Assembly (NCBI RefSeq): GCF_000282895.1
Contig: NZ_ALBQ01000013.1
Coordinates: forward strand, 124,001 to 188,000
Direction: 5' to 3'
Length of the DNA stretch: 64,000 bases
Source of the DNA: Sphingomonas sp. ATCC 31555
Lineage (GTDB): Bacteria > Pseudomonadota > Alphaproteobacteria > Sphingomonadales > Sphingomonadaceae
In this document: positions 15,026-23,050 of the stretch, piece after piece
Layout of the letters: every line of letters begins with the position of its first letter
Position numbering within the stretch: position 1 is the first letter of the stretch
The notes under the pieces: model-generated
The model's database searches: none
The model's input: only the letters and a program-made list of their open reading frames with translations
What the model was told of the DNA's origin: nothing
Made by a program: the position numbers and the translations under genes

Positions 15026-16983
15026 AGGGAAACCTCGTCCGACATCTGGTTGGTCAGGCTCTCCGGGGCGGCGTTGATTTCGCCGACGATATCGAGCGGC
15101 ACGGCCGGGTTGAGCTCGTTGAAGCTGATCACCGGCACCTCGAACAGGTCGCCCGCGATCAGCAGACGGAGCGGCCGGCGGAGATCCTGCGCGGTGAGGA
15201 TTGCCCGCGCGCCGCTGCTGGCGACCTGGGTGGAGAGCAGCGCGATCAGCGCGCGCATCTGGTGCGGGTTGATCGCGAGGCGCATCTGGCCGTCCACGGG
15301 CGTGACGGTCTGGCGGATGGTCTCCTCCAGATCGGCGCCGACGATCAGCACGCGCAGGCGCCCGGCCTCGCACAGCGGCGCGATCAGGTGGCGGCGCATC
15401 GCCACGCGCACCCGTTCGGCCATCGGCACGGCTTCGCGCTCGTACTGGCCGACCTCGCCGATCGCCTCGATCGCGTCGCGGAAGTTGCGCAGTGGCACGC
15501 TCTCCTCGGCGAGCAAGCGCAGCACTTCGCCGATCCGGCCGGTGGGCACCGCGCGCACCGCTTCCTTGACGACTTCCGGGTGCGTTTCACCGAGCCGGTT
15601 GAGGTGATCGGTCACCTCTTGCAGCCCGAGGAACAAGCCGAGATTGCGTTCGAGCAGCTGCGCCACGCGCTCCGCCGCCACGTCAGGCAGCGCGCCCGCG
15701 TCGCTGGCGCCGTCGCCGAGCGGGGCGTCGTGCGCGCTGAGCAGCCATTCGCCGTCATTGAGGCGGGGATCGGGGACGACGCGCAGGTCGGGGATGGCGA
15801 TGCCGGTCCGCGTCTGGAGCGCCGCGGCGCCCTCGCGCAGCCGGTCCGCCAGCGCGGCAAAGGCGGGGTGCTGGGGCGGCAGGCCGACGGCGAGCCGCAG
15901 CGGATCGACCACGGGCAGCGCCTGCGCAGCGATCAGCGTCTCGCCGGTCGCGACCGTCGTCTCGCCCGAGGCCAGCCCCAGCCGGGTGCGCAGCCAGACG
16001 CCCGAGGTCGGATGGAGGAACGCGCCGCCCAGCAGCAACGCGCTCGCCAGCGCGAAGAAGATCAGCGTCGGGAAGCCCGGCACCAGCCCCAGCAGCATCG
16101 CCAGCCCCCCGGCGATCATCAGCACATGCGGCTTGCCGGTGATCTGCCGCGCAATGGCGGGGCCGAGATCGCCGTCGCGCTCCTCGTCGGTGGTGCGCGT
16201 GACCAGAAGGCCCGCCGCCATCGCCGAGAACAGCGCCGGCACCTGCGCGACCAGCCCGTCGCCGATCGTCAGGATCGAGAAGGTCGTCGCCGCCTCGCCC
16301 GCCGACATGCCGTGGTAGAGCATGCCCACCGCCAGCCCACCGAGGAGGTTGACCAGCACGATGATCACCGAGGCGATCGCATCGCCCTTCACGAACTTCA
16401 TCGCGCCGTCGAGGCTGCCGTGGAGCTTGCTCTCCATCTCCAGCGTCCGGCGCTTCTCGCGCGCCTCGTCCTTGGTGAGGATGCCCGAGCGCAGGTCGCT
16501 GTCGATCGACAGCTGCTTGCCCGGCATCGCATCGAGGCTGAACCGCGCGGCGACCTCGGCGACGCGCTCGGCGCCCTTCGAGATGACGATGAACTGGACG
16601 ATGGTGATGATCAGGAACACCACCAGCCCCACCACCAGATTGCCGCCCGCGACCATCTGGCCGAACTGCTGGATGATCTCGCCGCCATCGACATGGGTGA
16701 GGATCATCCGCGTCGTCGAGATGCTGATCGCCAGCCGGAACAGCGTGGAGAGCAGGAGCACCGTCGGGAAGGTCGAGAAATCCAGCGGCTTGGCGACGTA
16801 CATGCAGCTGAGCAGCAGCAGGATGCCCACCGTCATGTTGGTGGCGATGAACGCGTCGAGCGCCAGCGGCGGCATCGGCACGATCATCAGCAACACGACG
16901 GTGACGACGCTGCCGACCAGCAGCATGTCGGCCACGCGCAGGGGCATGCGGCGCAGGCCGCGCAGGATCAGGGCTGGGGCCAT
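15022..16983 (-). CDS. sctV: SctV, T3SS export gate protein
   Basis: A 653-residue FHIPEP-family protein with about eight N-terminal membrane helices and a large cytoplasmic domain. The conserved segment GAMKFVKGDAIASVIIVLVN is present. The cytoplasmic part carries DLRVVPDPRLNDGEWLLSAH and the ATPase/chaperone docking region. It forms the nonameric ring that accepts substrates and uses the proton gradient. Slightly short compared with the usual 680-700 residues. It follows the transglycosylase gene after 2 bp. Confidence 0.95.
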   Translation of the reverse strand: MAPALILRGLRRMPLRVADMLLVGSVVTVVLLMIVPMPPLALDAFIATNMTVGILLLLSCMYVAKPLDFSTFPTVLLLSTLFRLAISISTTRMILTHVDGGEIIQQFGQMVAGGNLVVGLVVFLIITIVQFIVISKGAERVAEVAARFSLDAMPGKQLSIDSDLRSGILTKDEAREKRRTLEMESKLHGSLDGAMKFVKGDAIASVIIVLVNLLGGLAVGMLYHGMSAGEAATTFSILTIGDGLVAQVPALFSAMAAGLLVTRTTDEERDGDLGPAIARQITGKPHVLMIAGGLAMLLGLVPGFPTLIFFALASALLLGGAFLHPTSGVWLRTRLGLASGETTVATGETLIAAQALPVVDPLRLAVGLPPQHPAFAALADRLREGAAALQTRTGIAIPDLRVVPDPRLNDGEWLLSAHDAPLGDGASDAGALPDVAAERVAQLLERNLGLFLGLQEVTDHLNRLGETHPEVVKEAVRAVPTGRIGEVLRLLAEESVPLRNFRDAIEAIGEVGQYEREAVPMAERVRVAMRRHLIAPLCEAGRLRVLIVGADLEETIRQTVTPVDGQMRLAINPHQMRALIALLSTQVASSGARAILTAQDLRRPLRLLIAGDLFEVPVISFNELNPAVPLDIVGEINAAPESLTNQMSDEVSL

Positions 16984-16985
16984 GC

Positions 16986-17828
16986 TCAGCGGCTCCGCGC
17001 GGCCTGTTCGGCGAGCAGCCGGCTGTACCGGCCCATCACGCCGGCCACATAAGACTGGGTCTCCCGGTAGGGCGGGATGCGGTTGCCGTAGCGCCGCACC
17101 GCGCCCTCGCCCGCGTTGTAGGCGGCGAGCGTCAGGTTGAAATCGTTGAACCGGCCGTGGAGCTGGCGCAGCAACCGCGCGCCGCCGTCGACATTGGCCT
17201 CGGCATTGGACGCCGACACGTTGAGCATCCGCGCCGTGCCCGGCATCAGCTGCATCAAGCCATGCGCGCCGACCGGGCTGCGCGCATCGGCACGGTAGCG
17301 CGATTCCTGGTCGATCACGGCATGGAGCAGCAGCGGATCCACCCGCCGGCGCGCCGCGACCCGCTGGATCATCGCGTCATAGCGCGTCGCATAGGATACC
17401 GGCCGCATCGCCAGGATCGCCGCGTCGGATGCCGCGGCCGGGGTCAGCGACGCCGGCTCCTGACGGAGCGGCGCGATTGCCGCGACCCGCAGCGTGGCTT
17501 CGGGCGCCGGCTCCGCCTCGCGGTGTTTCTTGCCCGAGACGAGTTGGAACGACGCAGCGCGATCGCCCGACGAACCCTCCTCGGCCTCCGGCGCGATCCG
17601 AACATTCTTCGGCATTTCGGCCGGGGTGCCCGGCGCAACGACGATGTTGCTGCACCCCTGGAGGGACTGAATCCCCGCCAGTGACGCCGCATCCGCCACC
17701 CGCAAGGTCGCGGTCAGCGCACAGGGCGGTGGCGGCGGGGTCTTGTCCCGCGACCATGCCGCTTCCGGAATAAAGATCGCCGCACCGCATAAGGCCAGCG
17801 AGGAAACGCTAAGAACTACTCTACACAT
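16986..17828 (-). CDS. T3SS-associated lytic transglycosylase (SLT family)
   Basis: A 280-residue protein and the first gene of the leftward operon. Signal peptide MCRVVLSVSSLALCGAAIFI. A linker region follows, then a C-terminal SLT domain with catalytic Glu in LHAVIDQESRYRADARSP, the GLMQLMPGTA motif and NLTLAAYNAGEGAV. It locally cuts peptidoglycan so that the injectisome can cross the wall, like IagB/HpaH-type enzymes. The ATG at 17828 has GGGAG 7 bases upstream; the longer frame to 17888 has none. The domain order, with a long unmatched 120-residue N-terminal part, is unusual for the short T3SS transglycosylases. Confidence 0.88.
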   Translation of the reverse strand: MCRVVLSVSSLALCGAAIFIPEAAWSRDKTPPPPPCALTATLRVADAASLAGIQSLQGCSNIVVAPGTPAEMPKNVRIAPEAEEGSSGDRAASFQLVSGKKHREAEPAPEATLRVAAIAPLRQEPASLTPAAASDAAILAMRPVSYATRYDAMIQRVAARRRVDPLLLHAVIDQESRYRADARSPVGAHGLMQLMPGTARMLNVSASNAEANVDGGARLLRQLHGRFNDFNLTLAAYNAGEGAVRRYGNRIPPYRETQSYVAGVMGRYSRLLAEQAARSR

Positions 17829-18303
17829 TGCATCGCTCCCCAGCCGATGGCGGTCCTGGCCAACAGTTGTCTCAGCACGATGCCCCACAATTCCCGGCCT
17901 GCTCGTCCAGGAACACCTATAGGCTGTCGCGAATTTCTTACAATTTCAAGTCGCTAGCCAGAAATATTTCGCACTGTTACGGGACGACGAACCGGTTTCC
18001 TTGCAAGGTGAGCTGCGGAACCTTTCGATTTGTCTGATTTACTAACAAGGCTGTCAGCACTACTCATCGACGCGGCGCAACTACCTGCCGCGACTCGACT
18101 CATCGCACATTGTGATATATCAATAGCTTAGCGGTTTCGTTTGGCATCCGGCACCGATTTTGCCCGTTGCATCTGGGAACGGGTTACAGGATTTTAACGA
18201 TGTTGCTGCCCCGCCCCACGGGCAGACAATGTGTCGACCTGCTCGACCTGTGCGGACACTTCGCGACTATGCGCGCACTGTCCCGCAGCAAGAGTTCAAC
18301 TTC
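17829..18303. other. Divergent promoter region between the two sct operons
   Basis: 475 bp with no gene. The middle part is clearly more AT-rich than the flanks (ATTTCTTACAATTTCAAGTC around 17932-17951; TTGTGATATATCAATAG around 18110-18126). It must contain the promoters of the leftward transglycosylase-sctV operon and the rightward sctU operon. No exact copy of the 17-bp dyad is present. A loose look-alike, CTTAGCG then CGTTTGG with a 4-bp gap, occurs at 18127-18144. Confidence 0.6.
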
Positions 18304-19461
18304 ATGGGCCAAGGCAAGGACAGCGCCGACAAGAGCGAGCTCCCGACACCGAAGCGGCTAGAAGATGCGCGCAAGAAGGGTGACGTCGCCAAGTCCAAGG
18401 ATTTGGCCACTGGACTTCTTACGCTTGCCTGGTTGCTGCTGTTCGTCGGGGTCTCGGGCTATGCCGCAAGCGAACTCGCGCGCCTCGCCACCGATGTGGT
18501 GGCACAGGCGGCGACCGGCTCGTTCGAGCAGACCGCCCCGGCGATCGGCTGGGACGCGGCCTGGACCTTGCTGCGCCTGACCTTCGCCACGCTGGTTCCC
18601 GCCGCGCTGATCGGAACCTTCGCCGAGTTCCTCCAGGTCGGTCCGATGATGACGACCGAGAAGATGAAATTCGGGCTGGAGAAGCTCAATCCGATCGAAG
18701 GCCTCAAGCGGATGTTCGGCAAGGACGGCCTGTTCGAACTTGCCAAGACGCTGGTGAAGGCAGGGCTCATCTGCGCGATCGGCTATCTCGTCTATCAGAG
18801 CGCGCTGTCCAGTTCGGGCCAGCTGATTCGACTCGCCGCAACCTCCCCCATCGACGAGTCGCGCGGGGGCGCTGCGCTGAGCACGATCGGGCTCACCTAT
18901 TCGCTGACGCTGCAGATGCTGGCGATGGTCGTCGCGGTCTTCCTATTCGTCGCGGTCGCCGACCGGATCTATTCCAAGCACAGCTTCATCAAGAAGATGA
19001 AGATGAGCCGTCGCGACATCAAGCAGGAACACAAGGAAAGCGAAGGCGATCCGCAGGTCCGCGCGCTGCGCCGCGACATGCACCAGGAATGGGCCAATCA
19101 AAACAATCTCGGCGCCACGCGCGGTGCCGCCGCGCTGCTGGTGAACCCCACCCATATCGCGATCGCGCTCAACTATGACGAAGCGACGTGCCCGGTGCCG
19201 GTGATCGCCGCCAAGGGCATGGGCGAGCTCGCCGCCGCGATGCGCGCCGAGGCGGAGGAAGCCCGCGTGCCAATCGTCCGCAACGTCGCCGCCGCCCGCA
19301 GCCTGTGGGCACGCGGCGAGATCGGCGAGATCGTGCCTGAGGACATGTTCGATGCGATCGCCGCGGTGATCCTCTGGGCCGCCAAGGCCAGGAGCGGCGA
19401 CGGCCCGATGCAGCACGACATGGATACCGCCGCCCCGCGCCTCGCCGCGCCCCAACGCTGA
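18304..19461 (+). CDS. sctU: SctU, T3SS export-apparatus switch protein
   Basis: A 385-residue FlhB/YscU-family protein. N-terminal PTPKRLEDARKKGDVAKSKD is typical, four membrane helices follow, and the cytoplasmic domain carries the self-cleavage motif NPTH at residues 281-284 (ALLVNPTHIAIAL). Cleavage at N-P switches export from early to late substrates together with SctP. The ATG at 18304 fits the family N-terminus; the longer upstream frame does not look coding. First gene of the rightward operon. Confidence 0.95.
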   Translation: MGQGKDSADKSELPTPKRLEDARKKGDVAKSKDLATGLLTLAWLLLFVGVSGYAASELARLATDVVAQAATGSFEQTAPAIGWDAAWTLLRLTFATLVPAALIGTFAEFLQVGPMMTTEKMKFGLEKLNPIEGLKRMFGKDGLFELAKTLVKAGLICAIGYLVYQSALSSSGQLIRLAATSPIDESRGGAALSTIGLTYSLTLQMLAMVVAVFLFVAVADRIYSKHSFIKKMKMSRRDIKQEHKESEGDPQVRALRRDMHQEWANQNNLGATRGAAALLVNPTHIAIALNYDEATCPVPVIAAKGMGELAAAMRAEAEEARVPIVRNVAAARSLWARGEIGEIVPEDMFDAIAAVILWAAKARSGDGPMQHDMDTAAPRLAAPQR

Positions 19462-19485
19462 CCAGACCGGAGAACCAACCGCACC

Positions 19486-19806
19486 ATGGGAATCGGAGCC
19501 GTCCTATCCTCGATCCTCGCCATCGTCGTGGCGCTTGCCCTCGTCTTGGGCATGGCCTGGGGCGTGATCTGGCTGCTGAAGAAGCTGCAGGATCGCCAGC
19601 TCGGCGTCGCCGCCAATGGCGAGAGCGACACGCCGATCCGCTTCCTCCGCTCGATGCCGCTCGGCCAGCGCGAACGGGTGGTGCTGATCGAGGCGCGCGG
19701 CGAGACGATGCTGGTCGGCGTCACTGCCGGATCGGTGACACTGCTCGCCCGTTGGCCCGAGGGGCAGGCCCCGGCCAAGCCGCTGCCGGCGCAGGTGCGC
19801 TTCTGA
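19486..19806 (+). CDS. FliO-like membrane protein within the T3SS operon
   Basis: A 106-residue protein with one N-terminal membrane helix (LSSILAIVVALALVLGMAWG) followed by a small cytoplasmic domain: LRSMPLGQRERVVLIEARGE, then MLVGVTAGSVTLLARWP. This is the FliO pattern, a flagellar scaffold that helps assemble the FliP-FliR core of the export gate. Its place just before sctQ-sctR-sctS-sctT matches the flagellar order fliM/N-fliO-fliP. Injectisomes normally lack FliO, so its presence is unusual and may mark a system close to the flagellar ancestor or a recruited part. Confidence 0.75.
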   Translation: MGIGAVLSSILAIVVALALVLGMAWGVIWLLKKLQDRQLGVAANGESDTPIRFLRSMPLGQRERVVLIEARGETMLVGVTAGSVTLLARWPEGQAPAKPLPAQVRF

Positions 19807-20723
19807 TGGCGACCATGCTCCGCCTCGATGCGCTCGACCTGCCCCGCGTCGATCCGGCGCGCGATGCGCTGGCCGGTGCCGTTGCGCGGCTGCTCGAGCA
19901 TGCCGGGTTCGCCGTCGAGATCGTCGCAGCGCCCCCGCGCGGCAGCTGGTTCCGCTGCCCCGATGGCAGCCAGTTCCGCCCCGGCGGGGCGGTACTCCAT
20001 CCCGAACGGATCGCCGAAGCCGCCGCCGCGCTGGACGATGCCGAGCCGCTGCTGCTCGCGCTCGAACAAGTGCTGGGACTCCAGCTCGAACCCGAGGATC
20101 TGGGCAGCGCGTCGGACGATGCAGCACTCCACTTCGCCCTCGGCCGTGAAGGGCTGGACGCCGCGCTGGTCCTCCCCTGCGACCATCCGCATGCGGCAAA
20201 TTGGCTTGCCGAGGCGGACGCACTCACGCCGCTCGCCGCGCGCCTGCCGGTGCTCGCTCAGCTGCTGGTGCAAGGCCCCCGGCTCGGCATCGCCGAAGCG
20301 GGCGACCTTGCCCCCGGCGATCTGGTGCTGGTCGGCGCCCGCCCCCGCGCCACGCTCCAAGCCCCGCATTTCCGCCAGGCCGGTCAGCTCGACCTCGCCA
20401 CCGGCAGTTTCACCCCGCACCCCGATGGAGCGCCCATGGAATCCAGCGATGCTGCCCCCTCCGCCCGCGATTTCGCCGTGCCCCTCACTCTGCGCCTGCC
20501 CGAGCAGCGGGTCAGCGCCGCGGCGCTTGCCGATCTGCGCCCGGGCGTGGCGCTGCCGCTCGGCCCCGCGTCCGAAGGCCTGGCGGTCGAGCTACTGGTC
20601 GCCGGCAGCCCGCTCGCCCGGGGCGAGCTGGTCCAGCTCGGCGACCGATTCGCGGTGCTGATCGAGTCTCGCGTCGATCTCGCCGAGGGCGTTGTCCAGC
20701 AGCAGGTGGAGGTGGAGGCGTGA
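19806..20723 (+). CDS. sctQ: SctQ, T3SS cytoplasmic sorting-platform (C-ring) protein
   Basis: A 305-residue protein from the ATG at 19806 that overlaps the FliO-like gene's stop. The C-terminal third is a SPOA (FliN/YscQ) domain: LTLRLPEQRVSAAALADLRP, then VALPLGPASEGLAVELLVAG, ending GELVQLGDRFAVLIESRV. The N-terminal part is less conserved. It binds SctL and SctK and sorts substrates. An internal start producing a short SctQ-C form is known in this family; GTG and ATG codons exist before the SPOA domain (for example at 20436), but this cannot be decided here. Confidence 0.85.
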   Translation: MATMLRLDALDLPRVDPARDALAGAVARLLEHAGFAVEIVAAPPRGSWFRCPDGSQFRPGGAVLHPERIAEAAAALDDAEPLLLALEQVLGLQLEPEDLGSASDDAALHFALGREGLDAALVLPCDHPHAANWLAEADALTPLAARLPVLAQLLVQGPRLGIAEAGDLAPGDLVLVGARPRATLQAPHFRQAGQLDLATGSFTPHPDGAPMESSDAAPSARDFAVPLTLRLPEQRVSAAALADLRPGVALPLGPASEGLAVELLVAGSPLARGELVQLGDRFAVLIESRVDLAEGVVQQQVEVEA

Positions 20724-21418
20724 ACCTCGCCCAGTTCACTCCGGGCTCGGCGCTGATCACGGTTGTCCTGATCGCGCTAGCCCCGTTCTTCGCGGTGATG
20801 GTGACCAGCTTCACCAAGATTGCCGTGGTGCTCAGCCTGGTGCGCAATGCGCTGGGGCTGCAGCAGGTGCCGCCCAACCTCGTACTCAACGGCCTCGCGC
20901 TGATCCTCACCGTGTTCGTGATGTACCCGACGCTGGAAAAGATGCAGGTCGCAGCCGCCGTCCAGGGACCCGCCACCCCCACCATGCCCGGCGATCCCCC
21001 GGCACAGGCCGAGAACCCCATCGAGAGTACCGGCGACATCTTCGCCACTGCCGACCGCGCCAAGGAGCCGCTGCGGGAGTTCCTGGTCAAGCACAGCGAT
21101 CCGCGCGAGCGTGCCTTCTTCCTGCGCACCCAGCAGCGGATCGGCGACCCGGCGAAGGTCAGCACCCTTCGCGACACCGATTTCGTGATCGTCATCCCGG
21201 CGTTCGTGGTGAAGGAGCTCAAGCTCGCCTTCCAGATCGGCTTCCTGATCTTCCTCCCCTTCCTCGTCATCGACATGGTGATTGCCAACATCCTGCTGGC
21301 GATGGGCATGATGATGCTCTCCCCGGTCACCATCTCGCTGCCGTTCAAGATCCTCCTGTTCGTGCTGGTCGACGGCTGGGTGAAGCTGAGCCACGGCCTG
21401 GTGCTCTCCTATGCCTGA
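20720..21418 (+). CDS. sctR: SctR, T3SS export-gate core protein
   Basis: A 232-residue FliP/YscR-family protein starting from GTG at 20720, overlapping the sctQ stop. Conserved FFAVMVTSFTKIAVVLSLVR at the N-terminus, QQVPPNLVLNGLALILT next, and the C-terminal block AFVVKELKLAFQIGFLIFLP with DMVIANILLAMGMMMLSPVT. Five SctR subunits form the core of the export gate with SctS and SctT. Confidence 0.95.
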   Translation: MNLAQFTPGSALITVVLIALAPFFAVMVTSFTKIAVVLSLVRNALGLQQVPPNLVLNGLALILTVFVMYPTLEKMQVAAAVQGPATPTMPGDPPAQAENPIESTGDIFATADRAKEPLREFLVKHSDPRERAFFLRTQQRIGDPAKVSTLRDTDFVIVIPAFVVKELKLAFQIGFLIFLPFLVIDMVIANILLAMGMMMLSPVTISLPFKILLFVLVDGWVKLSHGLVLSYA

Positions 21419-21430
21419 GGAGGCGCGCGC

Positions 21431-21697
21431 ATGAGCGACGATCTCGTCGCCGTCACCACCCAGGGGCTGTGGCTGGTGCTGCTGCTCTCGGCGCCGCCGA
21501 TCATCGCGGCGTCGGTGGTGGGGCTGCTCGTCGCGATCGTGCAGGCGGCGACCCAGCTCCAGGAACAGACGCTGCAGTACACGCTGAAGTTCTTCGCGAT
21601 CGTGATTAGCATCTTCGTCACGGCGAGCCTGATGGCGGGCACGCTGTACAGCTATGCGGACTCGATCTTCTCCGGCCTTGCGGCGGTGGGGCGATGA
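21431..21697 (+). CDS. sctS: SctS, T3SS export-gate protein
   Basis: An 88-residue FliQ/YscS-family protein with two membrane helices (LWLVLLLSAPPIIAASVVGL and FFAIVISIFVTASLMAGTLY) joined by the conserved loop VQAATQLQEQTLQYTLK. It wraps around the SctR/SctT core of the gate. Start ATG at 21431 has GAGGAG just upstream. The end overlaps sctT by 4 bp. Confidence 0.94.
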   Translation: MSDDLVAVTTQGLWLVLLLSAPPIIAASVVGLLVAIVQAATQLQEQTLQYTLKFFAIVISIFVTASLMAGTLYSYADSIFSGLAAVGR

Positions 21698-22521
21698 TCG
21701 AGGCGGTGCCCCCCGGCGTCGGCGTGCCGCTGTTCGCGGCGATGCCCTGGCTCGACCAGCTGCTGGTGGTCGCGGTCGCCTCGGCGCGCTTCGCCTTCGC
21801 CTTCGTGTTCGTACCGGTCTTCTCGCGCGAGGTGATGCCGGGGACGGTGCGCAACAGCATCATCGTCACCTTCGGTCTGGTCGCGCTGCAGATGCAGCCG
21901 GACTTCCACCCGAACGACCTCTCGGCGATGGGCTGGCTCAAGATGCTGCTCAAGGAAGCCGCCGCCGGCGGCGCGATCGGCTTCTTCTTCGGCACGGTGC
22001 TCTGGGCGCTGGGCGCCGCGGGCGAGATCATCGACACCAAGGTGGGTGCTACGATCGGGCAGCTGGTCGATCCGCTGAGCGGCAATACCAGCTCGCTCAC
22101 CGGCATCCTGCTCAGCCGCTTCGCCGAGGTGGTGTTCGTCACCGCCGGCGGCCTCACCCTGCTCGTCGGCACGGTGATGGGCAGCTACCTGATCTGGCCG
22201 CTCGGCCCCGGCGGGCTGCAGCTCGATGCGCGCGCGCTGATGTTCTTCGAGGGCGAGTTCGGGCGGCTGTTCGCCCTCGCCTTCCTGTTCGCGGCGCCGG
22301 TGCTGACCGTGCTCTACGTGATCGACCTGGCGATGGGGTTCCTCAACCGCTTCGCTCAGTCGTTCAACGTCTTCTCGATGGCGATGCCGATCAAGGCCGC
22401 CGCCGCCACCTTCGTCGTCATCCTCACGCTCCCGCTGCTCGCCCAGGCGATCCTCGCCGATCTGGGCACGCGCGAGGAGATTGCGGACGGCGTCCTCCAG
22501 CGAACGGCCAAGCCCCAATGA
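21694..22521 (+). CDS. sctT: SctT, T3SS export-gate protein
   Basis: A 275-residue FliR/YscT-family protein with about six membrane helices. Recognisable segments include FAFAFVFVPVFSREVMPGTV, GEIIDTKVGATIGQLVDPLS and VIDLAMGFLNRFAQSFNVFS with the following MPIKAAAA. It completes the SctR5-SctS4-SctT1 core. Starts inside sctS and ends inside the LuxR-type gene. Confidence 0.94.
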   Translation: MIEAVPPGVGVPLFAAMPWLDQLLVVAVASARFAFAFVFVPVFSREVMPGTVRNSIIVTFGLVALQMQPDFHPNDLSAMGWLKMLLKEAAAGGAIGFFFGTVLWALGAAGEIIDTKVGATIGQLVDPLSGNTSSLTGILLSRFAEVVFVTAGGLTLLVGTVMGSYLIWPLGPGGLQLDARALMFFEGEFGRLFALAFLFAAPVLTVLYVIDLAMGFLNRFAQSFNVFSMAMPIKAAAATFVVILTLPLLAQAILADLGTREEIADGVLQRTAKPQ

Positions 22522-22898
22522 CCAGCGCCACCGCCCTCCGCGCGCCCGCGCCGCCGCCAAGCGATGCCGAGCAGCTCGCCCAGCTGATCGCCGAGCTCCG
22601 CGCCGCCGAGGAACGTCGCGGCGCCGCCGCCCGCGAGATCCGCATCGGCGAGCTCACCGTCCCCGGCTGGCGCGTGCCGCTGCTCCATCTGGCGGGGCTG
22701 CAGACGCTGACCCGCAACGAAGCGGCGGTGCTGCGCTTCCTCGGCTGGGGCCGCGCGAACGGCGATATCGGCACGCTGCTCAACATGACCGAGAACACCG
22801 TGCGCACGCACATGAACAACGCGATCCGCAAGCTCGATCTCGACGGCGTTCGCGAACTCAACAGCCTGGCGGGACTGCTCTTCCTGCCGCTCGAATGA
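22518..22898 (+). CDS. LuxR-type HTH protein, candidate T3SS regulator
   Basis: A 126-residue protein, last gene of the rightward sct operon, starting in the sctT stop (ATGA). The C-terminal half is a GerE/LuxR-type helix-turn-helix: LTRNEAAVLRFLGWGRANGD, then IGTLLNMTENTVRTHMNNAI and RKLDLDGVRELNSLAG. The N-terminal half has a short helix (EQLAQLIAELRAAEERRG) but no receiver or autoinducer domain. It should bind DNA as a dimer, and the 17-bp dyads before four island genes are suitable targets, one of them directly behind its own stop. How its activity is sensed is not visible. Confidence 0.8.
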   Translation: MTSATALRAPAPPPSDAEQLAQLIAELRAAEERRGAAAREIRIGELTVPGWRVPLLHLAGLQTLTRNEAAVLRFLGWGRANGDIGTLLNMTENTVRTHMNNAIRKLDLDGVRELNSLAGLLFLPLE

Positions 22899-22908
22899 CC
22901 CCGCCCCT

Positions 22909-22943
22909 CCACGATTCGTTGAGCCAGGCTAAACGAATCGTGG
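22909..22943. repeat. Perfect 12-bp inverted repeat behind the LuxR-type gene
   Basis: CCACGATTCGTT at 22909-22920 and its exact reverse complement AACGAATCGTGG at 22932-22943, with an 11-bp spacer. No T run follows, so it is a poor intrinsic terminator. Because the core CGAWTCG is near-palindromic, the left arm is also a partial copy of the regulon box and the right arm overlaps copy C, giving two adjacent candidate sites. Confidence 0.65.
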
Positions 22944-22945
22944 AG
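22929..22945 (+). promoter_or_regulatory. T3SS dyad box, copy C
   Basis: CTAAACGAATCGTGGAG, ending 105 bp before the ATG at 23051. It matches copy A at 14 of 17 and copy B at 15 of 17 positions. The distance to the gene is about 45 bp longer than for the other three copies, which implies a longer leader. Confidence 0.6.
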
Positions 22946-23050
22946 CGCGCTGGGGCCCGATCCGGGGCAGTTTGCCTTTGTACCGGCGACACGGTGTCGG
23001 CGGCTTGGCTCCCGAGCGGAGCGCGATATCTGGATGGAAAGGAACGATCC

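Noticed and set aside
18127..18144. Possible fifth regulon box upstream of sctU (CTTAGCG then CGTTTGG)
   Set aside because: Spacer is 4 instead of 3, two invariant positions fail, and it lies about 160 bp from the start codon. Too weak to count with the other four.
7110..22898. Interpretation of the sct genes as a flagellar export system
   Set aside because: A secretin, SctD, SctJ lipoprotein, a needle-like protein and inner rod are present, and no flagellin, hook or basal-body rod genes are seen.
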